From contig CM036197.1 in NCBI GenBank assembly GCA_020631735.1, forward strand, positions 49,585,880-49,649,879: a stretch of DNA of 64,000 bases. The letters run 5' to 3'. The notes beneath the pieces are model-generated. The model ran no database searches. It was given only the letters and a program-made list of their open reading frames with translations, and was not told the origin of the DNA. The stretch is from Saccharum officinarum (taxonomy: Eukaryota; Streptophyta; Magnoliopsida; Poales; Poaceae). The translations under genes were made by a program, and so were the position numbers. Position 1 is the first letter of the stretch. Each line of letters starts with the position of its first letter. Below, piece after piece: positions 21,638 through 32,153 of the stretch.

Positions 21638-22206
21638 AGGTTTCCTCGGTTGACTTGTGCTCTCATTAGTACGTGGAGTTGAGCCACTACCACTTGAATT
21701 TGAAAAGTAGTTGTGCAAAGTTCTTTTCGACGAGATACTGAAAATTTGAAAATTAAAATATATCATGAATTCATGACAATCAGACTCCCTGAATCAAACA
21801 TTTAATCAAGACGTTCAATCATTGAATTAAAGAAAAAAAATCACCTGCTCTGCTTGGTCACCTAGATGCCTGGAGCCCCCTGCGGCCCTGCTTGCTAGCG
21901 GCTGGCCGATGGCCTGCTGCTCACTCGAGCAGCGCCGGCGCTCGCCCCCGCCTGGGCAGCCTGACGGCCCTACTGGACACTGGACACGGGCCGCCCCGCC
22001 TGGCCCCCGTCCCCAGCGCCTGGCCTCCTGGCTGCCGCAGTGCCGCTCCGCGTCTCCACGTGTTCACCGCGTCATAGGAAGAGGCGTCGCTCGATGGATT
22101 CACTTGGGCTTTGGGCTTTGGGCTTTGGATGGAAAATCCTCTGTATCTGTGAACGAGATAGAATGATAGACTGCTGACCCAATTAGCAAAATAGGTCCTA
22201 GCCCAC

Positions 22207-23572
22207 TGTTGACGGTAGATAAGTATCATTTTTTAACCGTCAACATAGCATAAAAAAGAACTAAACAATAATTACCACTTAGATATAGGGGGTTTACTAA
22301 CATAATTCCACGAGTTTTAGTGAATGTCTATTTCTATAGGGTGTTAGCTGAAAAGAATAAAGGAAGACCGACATGTCAGGTTTACATAGAGACAACAGGA
22401 TTACGCATAACTTTTCTGTAATCTAGAAGATACGAGAAAACTCTAGAAACAAACCGGAGGTAAAACGGGCCCGAAGGCCAGGCGGGCGCCCCAAGGGTGG
22501 GGGCGGGCGCCCCACCCAGTGTGGCCAATTAGGCTCCACCTCCTGGATCATGCCTCCACCGCCTTTGAGGATCAATAATAATCGTAGATCAAGGTCGGTT
22601 TGATTTGAGGGTTGTGGTGCTTCCTAGAGGGCTATATAAGCAAGGCCCCTGGCCCATGGAGGAGGCATCCCTTAAACCCTAATTCATTATTTCCTATCCA
22701 AGATCAGGTGAGAGGTGTCCCATGAAAGGATGACCTCTCCAGGAGATTAGGTCTAGCTTCTCCAATGTAGTAAATTAGTATCTTGGGAGAGAGGGTCGAG
22801 TCGGGATCTTGCTCAAGGTTCTAGATCTAGTCATGGAGGCTTGGTAAAGCCTTATATCTTCACTTCAACATTCTGTAAGACTTATACTTATTCTCTTATT
22901 TACATGCATATGCTTACTTTGAATATATCTTTCTAGTTGAGTTTATCATTGCTTTTGTGTGCTAGTTTATAGAGCGCTTAGTCTAGGCTTTACTGGTTGG
23001 GCTAAGTAGCTGAGCCTCGTGTAAGCGTGGTGTTTACATGATGCTCTGCATATGAGTACACCATGTCCCCTGGTTGTATGGTAGTTACGGGAGGTGACAG
23101 CCCCGTCCATATCGAATCGAGCATGTTCTTAAATTGTAGGACCGTAGTCACGTCAGTAGAGGTATCCTTTATGGTACTTTCTCCTATCTAGTGGTGTCCC
23201 GAAGTGCACAAGAGTATGGTAAGTCTTAACATAGTTGAGTGTACCTTTATCATGTGATAAGATTATCATAGGAATCTACCTCACCCGTTGACCTCCCAAG
23301 TTAACTAGTTGTGTATCTTTAGTGGCCTATCCCATGTGTGTCATATTGCATAAATCCTATCATTCATATATCATTTACCTCTGCTATAGTCTAGTTGGTT
23401 TACTAAATTAGTAGATACATGATGGTAAATTATCAGATTCTTTAACCCTTGCTTCCCTGTGGTAAAATATAAATAACGATACCTGGAATACTCTCGGTAA
23501 AATACTACAATGGTATATTCTGTGCGCTTGCAGAATCCTTCATATTTTAGTTGCACTTAATTTATACCAACA
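22207..23572. mobile_element. Solo LTR (1,366 bp)
   Basis: Starts tgttgacggt, ends ttataccaaca, flanked by an exact CCCAC duplication (22,202-22,206 and 23,573-23,577). The uninterrupted site, gcccaccct, is present in the second hAT copy at 43,205-43,215. It contains a TATA-like gctatataag at 22,631 with transcript-like DNA after it. No internal domain, so it is the product of LTR-LTR recombination. Orientation is plus if the TATA box is used. Family unassigned, probably Gypsy by LTR size. Confidence 0.85.
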
Positions 23573-24485
23573 CCCACCCTAACTTATACATATGTGTTTA
23601 AAATTGAAAGGGGAGGCTCCAAGGGGGCTCCACTGGCCCGGTAGCGGTAGGGGGCTAGAGCCCCCTTGCCCCACCGCTGCCTCTGTGCCTGAATGCACAC
23701 ACACGTATATATGATAAAAAATGAATGCATAGTCCACTTTACAAATTTCATGTTCATCCATTTACGACTCGGTTCCTTTAGAAAACAAACTGAAAGCATC
23801 TAGGCCCCTAGTTAGGTTTCAGTGATTAATGACGATACGAGATTGCTATGACTGACGTGTGTTTTGCAGAGGCAAATTAAGTTAGGTCATGGTAATAGAA
23901 ATTGATTGAGCAATTATGGTATTCATGTCTCTATCGATGGAAATCATTTTAGTTTTTAAAGAATGGATGATAAGGTTAAGGACAGATAAGTTCTAAGTGT
24001 TGTTTGGTGTTGGAAAGACACTTAGAGTAGTTTAGGACTTTGTTTTTCCTTTAGCCGTACTATTAAGGGAGGTATGGACTAGTAGCTTGACCTAGGTGAC
24101 TCTAATGGATTAGGTGTGATGCACGCTTGTCAAAACTAGCACTAGGTAGCTCAGGAATAGCCCAAAGATCAATTGGAGTCAACTTCATTTACAGAAGATT
24201 TAGAATTGGAAGTGAATGGAGGGTCAAATGACTGACCAGACGCTGGTCTGGTTGTGACTGGATGCAGCTGGGAGAGTCCGGTCAATTCATTTGATCGGCT
24301 GAGATGTCAGACATTGGCTGGATGCTAGACCGAACACTAGGGTGTTAGCGTCCGGTCAACATCAGAGAGCATCCAGAGAGGGATTTTGCTGACTGTACGC
24401 GTCTAGTGGGTGTTGACCGGACGCAGACAGTATCAACGACTACTTCTAACACAGCGGCCACCTCCTAGACCTTAGGGTCCACCTC

Positions 24486-26933
24486 TGAAGGGTCGAGATG
24501 GCGGACTAGAGGGGGGTGAATAGTCCTTTTTAAAACTTAAACGTGTTGGCTAACCAAAACAAATGCGGAATTAAACTTATTGGTCTAGCCAAGACTACAC
24601 CCCTCTAACTAAGTTCACAAGCACCTCACAAGGATCCTAATTAAGCGACTAAGGTGCTAAGCTTACCAAGAGCTCACCTAATCAATTCTAGAGCAAGGTC
24701 ACACAAACCTATGCACTAGTACTTTGCCAAACGAGGGAGCTCCTACACAACTAGTGAAGCAAAAGCACAAAGCTTAAGCTTGCTAGCAAAACTCAATAAC
24801 AAGGCAACTAATGCCAAATTAGAGAGCGCAAAACACTTAGCTACACAAACTAAGCAATGTGACTAACAAGGTTACGCAAACCAAATTAGTCACGCAAGGG
24901 GAAGCTTCTAGCTACACAAGCAAGAAGACAACTAGCAAGCTACACAAGCAAACTAGTTACGAGAGCAACTACACAAGCACAAGTATATATGAAAGTAAAT
25001 ACAAGCTTGTGTTACACGAAGGCAAACCACCGAGAAGAGTAGACAAGGTTGACACGGTGATTTTCTCCCGAGGTTCACTTGGTTGCCACCAAGCTACGTC
25101 CCCGTTGTGTCGACCAACACTTCGTGGTTCGGCGGCTAATCGGTCACACACCGAGCCTGTCAAAAGGCGCCGCAAGAACCTACCATAAAGTGTGGTAGCT
25201 CAATGACACGATCAACTAGAGTTGCTCTTCGCAATCCCCGCGGGGTGAGCACAATCCCCCTCACAAAGCTTCTCCGGAGCCTCGCACAATCTTCTTGCGA
25301 GCTTCGACGGAGCCACAAGCCACCAAGCCGTCTAGGAGGTGGCAACCTCCAAGAGTAACAAGCACCACCGGCTTGCAACACGATCACCTAGTGCCACACG
25401 ATGCAATCTCTCAAGGCAACGCACTAGAATCGCTCTCTCACTCGATCCGATGAACACTATCAAGTATGAGTGAGTTAGAGGGCTCCCAAGCACTACCACA
25501 CAAGTCACAAAGACTATAGTGTGCTCAACTACCGGCCACAGCCGGCCAAGGCATCTATTTATAACCCCACGGTCAAATAGAGCCGTTACCCCTTCACTGG
25601 GCAAAATTCGGGACGACCGGACGCGCCGGTCGTAACTGACCGGACGTGCTTCACCGCGTCCGGTCGCCCCTGCGACGTCCACGTGTCCCTCGAATTTCAA
25701 ATGCGACCGTTAGATCCACCAACGGTCACTGACCCCAACGGTCAAAACAACGACCGGACGCGCTGCTTCGAACGACCGGACGCGCCGAGAACGACCGGAC
25801 GCGCTGGTCCCGTGAAGGACCGGACGCGCCGATCGAACAACGGCTAACTGCGAACCACCGACCGGACGCGCTGGTCCGACTGACCGGACGCCACAGTGCC
25901 CGCGTCCGGTCGGAGTCCAGTAAGCTCCCTGGACGACCGGACGCGTCCGATCGCCTGTGACCGGACGCGCCTCGCGTCCGATCAAACAACTGAAAAACGC
26001 GCAGACACTGGACACTGACCGGACGCGTCCGGTCCTGCAAGGACCGCGTCCGGTGCAGCGTCCGGTGCAGCGTCCGGTCACCACAGTGACCTCCGTTCGC
26101 CTCCGTTTCTTTTCCGACTTCCGGCGCAATAAAAAATAGGCGTTTCACTTCTCCAAAAAGCGCCGAATCCCGCCTCGCAAGCTCGACGGGAGGGAGAGAG
26201 GAACCCAAACCCCTCTCTACCGCTCAAACTTCAACACCTTCGCAAATGTGCCAACACCAACAAGTGATCACCACTTTGTGCACGTGTGTTAGCATTTTCA
26301 TAATCATTTTTCGAGGCGTTAGCCACTCAACTTGCCACGCCACTCGATCCTAGCAACGATGCAGTGTTATATCACTCGAGTGGCACTAGATGACCGATAT
26401 GCAAACAAGTTTGCCCCTCTTAATAGTACGGCCATCTATCCTAAACCCGGTCATCAACTTCTCTACACACCTATGACCGGTGAAATGGAAATGCCCTAGG
26501 TTATACCTTTGCCTTGCGCATTCCATTCCATCTCCTCCGATGTTGATGCAACACATGCACCAACCAATCACCAAATGATATGATCCACTTTATATCATCA
26601 CGTGACCGTATTGGTTCATCGATCTTGACCTCACTTGCTCTTCACCGTTGCCTCGGTCCATCGGCGCCAAGTCATGCTCAAGCTTCACCGTCACACGCGG
26701 TCCCTCACTTCAAAGCCTCTAACTTGCCCTTCACACTAGCAACCGGTCCATCAAGCCAAGCCTCATCTTGATCTTCTCCACCTTGATCACATGACTCCAT
26801 GTCATGTCTCATATGCAATAAGCTCCTTCATGACACCATCATATGTGGACTAATCTCCTGTGTATCTCACATAACCACATATTAGTCCACCTAAGTTGTC
26901 ACTCAATTACCAAAACCAAACAAGGACCTTTCA
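24486..26933 (-). repeat. 3' LTR of the pol-less element
   Basis: Identical in length to the partner LTR at 32,154. Minus strand begins TGAAAGGTCC and ends GACCCTTCA. A TATA-like TTATAAATAG lies at about 25,555-25,565 on the minus strand. Positions 25,609-26,080 hold a dense array of gaccggacgcg motifs in both orientations. Open frames in this array (for example 25,710-26,208) are by-products of the repeats. Confidence 0.9.
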
Positions 26934-29900
26934 ATCTCCCCCTTTTTGGTAATTGATGACAACTCTACAAAGATATGGAAATTAAGCTTTTTCAAGCTAG
27001 CACTTCACACAAAGTGTAAATTGCTAACTTGTTTTGGATTTAATGTTACTTATCCAACTTTTAAGCTCTATGTCAAGATTTGGATAAGCACCATAAAATC
27101 CGACTTGGTAGTGATAGCTCCCCCTACATATGTGCTCAAATGGTTTGGTTTCAAGCTCACACATATGCATGAATATGAAATTTGTGGGAGGGTTAGCACT
27201 ACTAAGTGATGCTAAGGTGTATAGAATAAACCTTTGTAGCTCAATACCAATTAGTAGCTTGGTACCATTTGAAAATCACAAGTTTGCCATCATCCTTAGC
27301 ATCATGAGTAGCTAGACATCAAAAACACTAGAAACCCCGTGAGATCAACATTATAAGCAAGGTTCTAGTTTTTGCATGATAATCATAAGTCTAGCTATCA
27401 TCCTATGCATGCTAGTTATCATATCATCATTCAAGTTTTATAACTAGCATACACCACACAAGCATGCATATTGAATTTAAGAACTTATGCAATGCAAGCA
27501 AGCACATGAATTATGCACATATCAAATGTAATCAATCAAAGTTCATGAGCTTGCTCCCCCTACTTGTGTGCTTTCTTTGTCCAAGAATATTTGATCCCCT
27601 TTCATTCTTCAATGTTACTCCCTCTTTGTCCATGTCCATGTCCAATCTTTCCAATCTCTCCCCAAAGCTCAAAAAGCTTTCATATCTTTGTCCAACTTCT
27701 CCCCTTTGTCATCAATTTCCATAAAAGGTGTTCTTCTCAATTGATACAAAGGCTTGTATTGGGGTAGATGGTTGAGACTTGAATATTGCATTTTTGATGG
27801 ACATTTCCACATATGTTGGAATGACAAACTTTATGGTTGCTCTTGAGATTCCACATAGGATCTTTGACCTTGATACCAATTGGTGGGGCTCCTCCCCCTA
27901 TGTCATAGCATGTGTCATTCACTTGAGATACCACTTGAAGATGAGGGTAGCATTGCTTGATTTGATCACTTAAAGTTGAGGATCACTTGTGAAACCATCG
28001 TCTTGCATGAATGATACCACATGAAGATACCATGAGTAGGAATGTGATACCATTTGAAAGAATTTTCTAGTATGGATTCACTTTGAAGGATTTGACAATA
28101 ATATTCATTTCTTGAACATTCACTATCTTCATGAGTACCATTTGTAAGATATCACTTGTAAGTTGATGATCTAGACACCACTAATGAATACTACTTGGAA
28201 GATCAATTTGAGTCTAGATACCACTTGAAACAAACTAGATATCCATTTTCATTGTTGTCTTGTGCTTGTACTCTTATCATTGTCATGAGCTTCTTGTATG
28301 ACTTGAACTATATTGATTTGCCTAAGATTCCAAGTCCGGTTTGATCCAATGACAAGCTTCTTCACACCTCATGCTAAGGGTTATCTTGCCAATGTTGTAC
28401 TTGTCACTTGTTAGCAATCCAAACTAGATCAAGCACTTGGATTCACTAGCTCATGAACAAACTCATATCCATACCACTAGATCAATTAATTAATCAAGCA
28501 ATAGTGGTAGGCTATGAACTTAAAACTTTTCATTTGTTATGCATGATCCTAATAAACATGTACTATATGCACTAACCGCATACTAGTAAGGGATGAAATG
28601 ATCATGCACATTACAATGATACCTTTGCTATGTTAGAGTAGAGGATAGTCACATAGATTCCAATTCATTACTCCAATAGCAATGTGAAGTCCAATTTATA
28701 AGCTTGGTGAAGACCAATCATCCTAGATAAATCCATTCTTCACCCATATGAAATGAAAACCACTTATGATCAAGTGCACTATCTCTTGAGTTGTGGTTGG
28801 CTTGCTTCATCTTTTTGATCAATGCTTGCATGAGAGAACTACTTAGAATACCACTTGAAATATGTGACTAGCTCTCTTTTGGGTGTTGCTTGCTTTTCTT
28901 GATCAACCCTTTTGATTGCTTCAACTAAGCATCACAGGTTCCTCGGATCACCACTTCCATGTTAGCCTTCCAAGTTCCAAACTTGGTTTCACCTACACAC
29001 GGCGGCAAGCCCCTCACTAGGGAGAAGTGACCTTTCTCCAAAGAACCACTCTTGATACTCACTTGAAATGATATAGTTTGATTGATCCAAATGATGAACT
29101 CAATCTTGATGAATAATCCTTGAATCTACATTTGAGTCCAACTCTTTCTACTTGTTTAAGTCCTTTTCCTTCTACCAAATGATCTCCAATCATCACTAGA
29201 ACTTAAACTTCACCTTCATCTTAAGTTTGATCTTGATCTTCAAATTGAGTACCAAATAAGTACACCAAGTACATTTCACAATACAAAAGTCTTGTACTCA
29301 TTGCTTGTCATGCTTCTAGATCAATCCAAAACCAAACTTAGGTTCCTCAACCACTTATAAACATGTTTCCAACTTGAGGACCTTTCAATCAAAGTGACTC
29401 TAGATTAATCCAATGATTGTCACTTTTCTGGCAGATTCTGTACCCTTCAAAGAATAATTCATATCTCCCAATGTACAGATCCAAATGCCATGAAATTTGG
29501 TGGAGATGTGCTTCACTAAGTCATATAGCAACTGTAAAAATTTGAACTTCTTTTGACTTCTAGATTGCTACTAGATTTCAAATCTTCCACCACTGCTACA
29601 TGCTAAAAACTGCTGCACTATAGCTGACAAGATGTACTCCAAAGCCGAAGCATCTCTTATCCAATTCTCATGAAATTTCTACAGCATCTTCTTTCATAAG
29701 TGTAGAGCATGTATACCAAATTTCAAGCCAATCCAAATAGATTTGATTATCTAAACTCAGACTTGATCACTGCTAGCTCAGATTTTCAACTTTGGATAGA
29801 TTTCAATACATGAGCTATTCTTCATCAAATATGAATCAAACTTGAAACTAACTTGTTTGAATACTTTCACAAGACATATATCCATTCAATCCACTTACTA

Positions 29901-30302
29901 AATATCATCTCATGAATTTATTCAACACAAACTAATCCAAACTTGATTACTAAGCTTTTAATCCATTCAATCATCTCATAGCAAGCAACATTGCATATAT
30001 ATATCCAATTCAATCAACTCATATGCACCCAAATAAAATGATCAACAAGAGATATACCTTGGTTAGCTCATGATCATCCAATAGCAAGCTTTTACTCAAA
30101 TAAATTGCAAGCCATAAAATAATTCCAATAAATCACCACAATCTTTAACATTGCACTTGTATGTTGTAGCACTTGGACTTCACTTATTTTGACTTGGCAT
30201 TGGGATTGGATATGTATTGAGCTTCTAAACTTGACTCAATATATGATGAACAAAATGAAACCAATTGAATCAAGCCTCCAATGCCATGGTACCTACACAC
30301 AT
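26934..30302 (-). other. Non-coding internal region of the pol-less element
   Basis: AT-rich, 3.4 kb, no frame above about 90 codons and no pol motifs on either strand. It holds at least eight scattered copies of a motif close to gataccacttgaa (for example 27,930, 28,004, 28,038, 28,217, 28,845) and repeated variants of agtaccatttg. Confidence 0.75.
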
Positions 30303-32102
30303 TTATCCACTCTTTGATGGTACCCAAACAAGTTTGGATCCTCTCAAATTAGGTGCAACATACTTAGGCATAGCCTTAGTATGAGTAGCGGGATGTTTTG
30401 CAATTTCAACCGATGAGGTACCATTGCCATCCTTTCTAAGCATATTAGTATTATCAATTGAAATAGGCTTAGAATTTTTACATAGGGGACATGAATGTGC
30501 CATGTGTCCCCTTTCCCGGCATAAGTAGCAACTTCTTTTAGAGTGAGCCTTTTCTTCCTTGCTCATGTGTTGCCCATTGCCTTGCCTCTTATGAGTTGCT
30601 TGAGCTTTCTTCTCAAGCTTGGTAGGACACCCCGAGGCGAAGTGTCCCATATCTTCACATTTGAAGCACTTGATGTGAGCATGCACTTTCTTCTCATCTT
30701 GATTCTTGCTCATCATCTTGACATCTTGAATTTGCATTGGATGTCTTGCTCTACCACCCCTTCTTGTTTTCTTTTTCTTCTTCTTTATCAAATCACCATC
30801 ATCTCCATGGTTGATCTTGATTTGTTCTTGGGGTGTTGCTTTTGGCTCAACTTGAGACTTCTTGGTAGGGCAATACTTAGCAATATGTCCCATTTTATGG
30901 CATCGGTGGCACATGAGTTGGGATAGCTTCTTTGCATCTTGCTTCTTCATAATCTTGCCCTTGCTCTTGTTGTAGCCAATACCACTCTTATCACCATATC
31001 TTCTTTGATTGGTCATGATATGCTCAATGGCGATTTTAGAGTTGTAGCACCTCTCTAACTTGTTGCTCAAATTCTTCACTTCACTTTTGAGCTCATTGTT
31101 CTCCTTCAAAAGGTTAGTCTCACAAGACATAGAAGTAGAACAAGCATTTAATTGTGAAGAACATGGCATATCTAATAAATCATCACAAGAGGTGGATACA
31201 TGCTTCTTGCCTACATCACAAGGGTTAGTAATATGTGATTGATCATTTGACCCAAATGATGAGCTCTCACTAGTTTTGGTTTCTTCATTAGAAAGCTTCT
31301 TAGTGAGTAAAGCATGTTCTTGTACCAAGTTATCATGAGCAACACTAAGTTTCTCATGAGTTAATTTTAGCTCCTCATGTGAACAAGTAGCAACATAAAG
31401 TAGATGCTTTTGTTGTTCACATGTGGTCTTTAGAAAAGAGTTATCATATTCCAATTCACTTACTCTTTCCATTTTTCTTTTCAAGGCTCTTGTGAGTTTA
31501 TATAAAAGCTCTAAATTTGGATCATCACAATCCACAACAAAACCACCAACATGTATTTTAGTGTTACCATGTGATGATGTTGAAGAGCTTGTTGAAGCAT
31601 CACTCTCATAGCCATCATCTTCACCATCAAGTGTGTATGAGGTAGAATCATTCTTCTTGTCAAGTGATCTTGTGATATGATCATCTTTGTCATCACTTGA
31701 CCGTGAGGTGGAGCAATCCTCCACAACCACCTTGTTGTGGTCATGCTCAACATCCTCATGCGCCTCCTCCTTGGGCTCATCATCATCGGAGATCGTCCCA
31801 TATTTCTCATTTAGAAACACCCAAATCTCATGGGCGGACTTAAAGTCCATGATCTCACAAAGTATGCTACTATCCATAGATCGATAGAAAACATTAGTAG
31901 CTTGGCTATCGAGATGTAGGCATTTTCTTTGCGCTTGAGTTGCATTCTTTTTGTCAATTGCAAAGGAAAAGCCCACATCTACGATCCCCCACAATTGAGG
32001 AGAAATAAACTTAAAATTGCATGTCATCCAATTTCTCCACCGTGCAAAGTGTGTGCCATCAAAAATGTGTGGACACTCAACATCTAGCCCATAAGCCGCC
32101 AT
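30303..32102 (-). CDS. Retrotransposon gag polyprotein with three zinc knuckles
   Basis: Intact 599-residue frame. Residues about 1-105 are the Copia UBN2/DUF4219-type capsid region (starts MAAYGLDVECPHIFDGTHFA, with FLNEKYGTI at the end). An acidic Ser-rich linker follows, then a long coiled-coil region rich in Leu/Glu (HEELKLTHEKLSVAHDNL, LLKENNELKSEVKNLSNKL), then three CX2CX4HX4C knuckles at about residues 396-410 (CHRCHKMGHIAKYC), 477-492 (CFKCEDMGHFASGC) and 523-537 (CYLCRERGHMAHSC). Three knuckles and no protease: it should form particles and bind RNA but depends on another element for maturation and copying. It starts 52 bp inside the 5' LTR, after the PBS. An intact frame agrees with recent insertion. 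Confidence 0.9.
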   Translation of the reverse strand: MAAYGLDVECPHIFDGTHFARWRNWMTCNFKFISPQLWGIVDVGFSFAIDKKNATQAQRKCLHLDSQATNVFYRSMDSSILCEIMDFKSAHEIWVFLNEKYGTISDDDEPKEEAHEDVEHDHNKVVVEDCSTSRSSDDKDDHITRSLDKKNDSTSYTLDGEDDGYESDASTSSSTSSHGNTKIHVGGFVVDCDDPNLELLYKLTRALKRKMERVSELEYDNSFLKTTCEQQKHLLYVATCSHEELKLTHEKLSVAHDNLVQEHALLTKKLSNEETKTSESSSFGSNDQSHITNPCDVGKKHVSTSCDDLLDMPCSSQLNACSTSMSCETNLLKENNELKSEVKNLSNKLERCYNSKIAIEHIMTNQRRYGDKSGIGYNKSKGKIMKKQDAKKLSQLMCHRCHKMGHIAKYCPTKKSQVEPKATPQEQIKINHGDDGDLIKKKKKKTRRGGRARHPMQIQDVKMMSKNQDEKKVHAHIKCFKCEDMGHFASGCPTKLEKKAQATHKRQGNGQHMSKEEKAHSKRSCYLCRERGHMAHSCPLCKNSKPISIDNTNMLRKDGNGTSSVEIAKHPATHTKAMPKYVAPNLRGSKLVWVPSKSG

Positions 32103-32153
32103 CCTCTCGGGTCGGTGAAGACCGCAAATGAGAGACCTAGCTCTGATACCAAT

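Larger units (their letters stand above)
19557..23685 (-). mobile_element. hAT-like transposon relic (TTF/ZMYM1-type), nested insertions
   Basis: A minus-strand element whose 5' end reads cagaggcagcggtgggg at 23,685 and whose 3' side reaches ggggacaaagccagc near 19,557. It encodes a TTF-type zinc-finger/hAT transposase with the middle deleted. Three insertions interrupt it: an RTE LINE fragment (19,569-19,877), a 469-bp foreign segment (21,169-21,637) and a solo LTR (22,207-23,572). The copy at 42,626-43,313 shows the last two sites empty. I could not find a matching 8-bp duplication at the two outer ends, so the 19,557 end is provisional. Confidence 0.65.

Noticed and set aside
25710..26208. 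Overlapping 139- and 160-codon frames rich in Arg/Ser/Gly (again at 33,378-33,876)
   Set aside because: They lie entirely in the gaccggacgcg array of the LTRs; the apparent protein repeats (TGR, RVRS, ASGR) are translations of the DNA motif in different frames.
27900..28900. CRISPR-like spacing of a short repeat (gataccacttgaa)
   Set aside because: Irregular distances, imperfect units, eukaryotic retrotransposon context.
30543..31887. Plus-strand frames opposite the gag gene
   Set aside because: Antisense shadows of the intact 599-codon gag.
32137..32153. tRNA-like string ttggtatcagagc
   Set aside because: It is a retrotransposon primer-binding site next to an LTR, not a tRNA gene; similar strings at 10,530, 15,285 and 59,830 have the same explanation.
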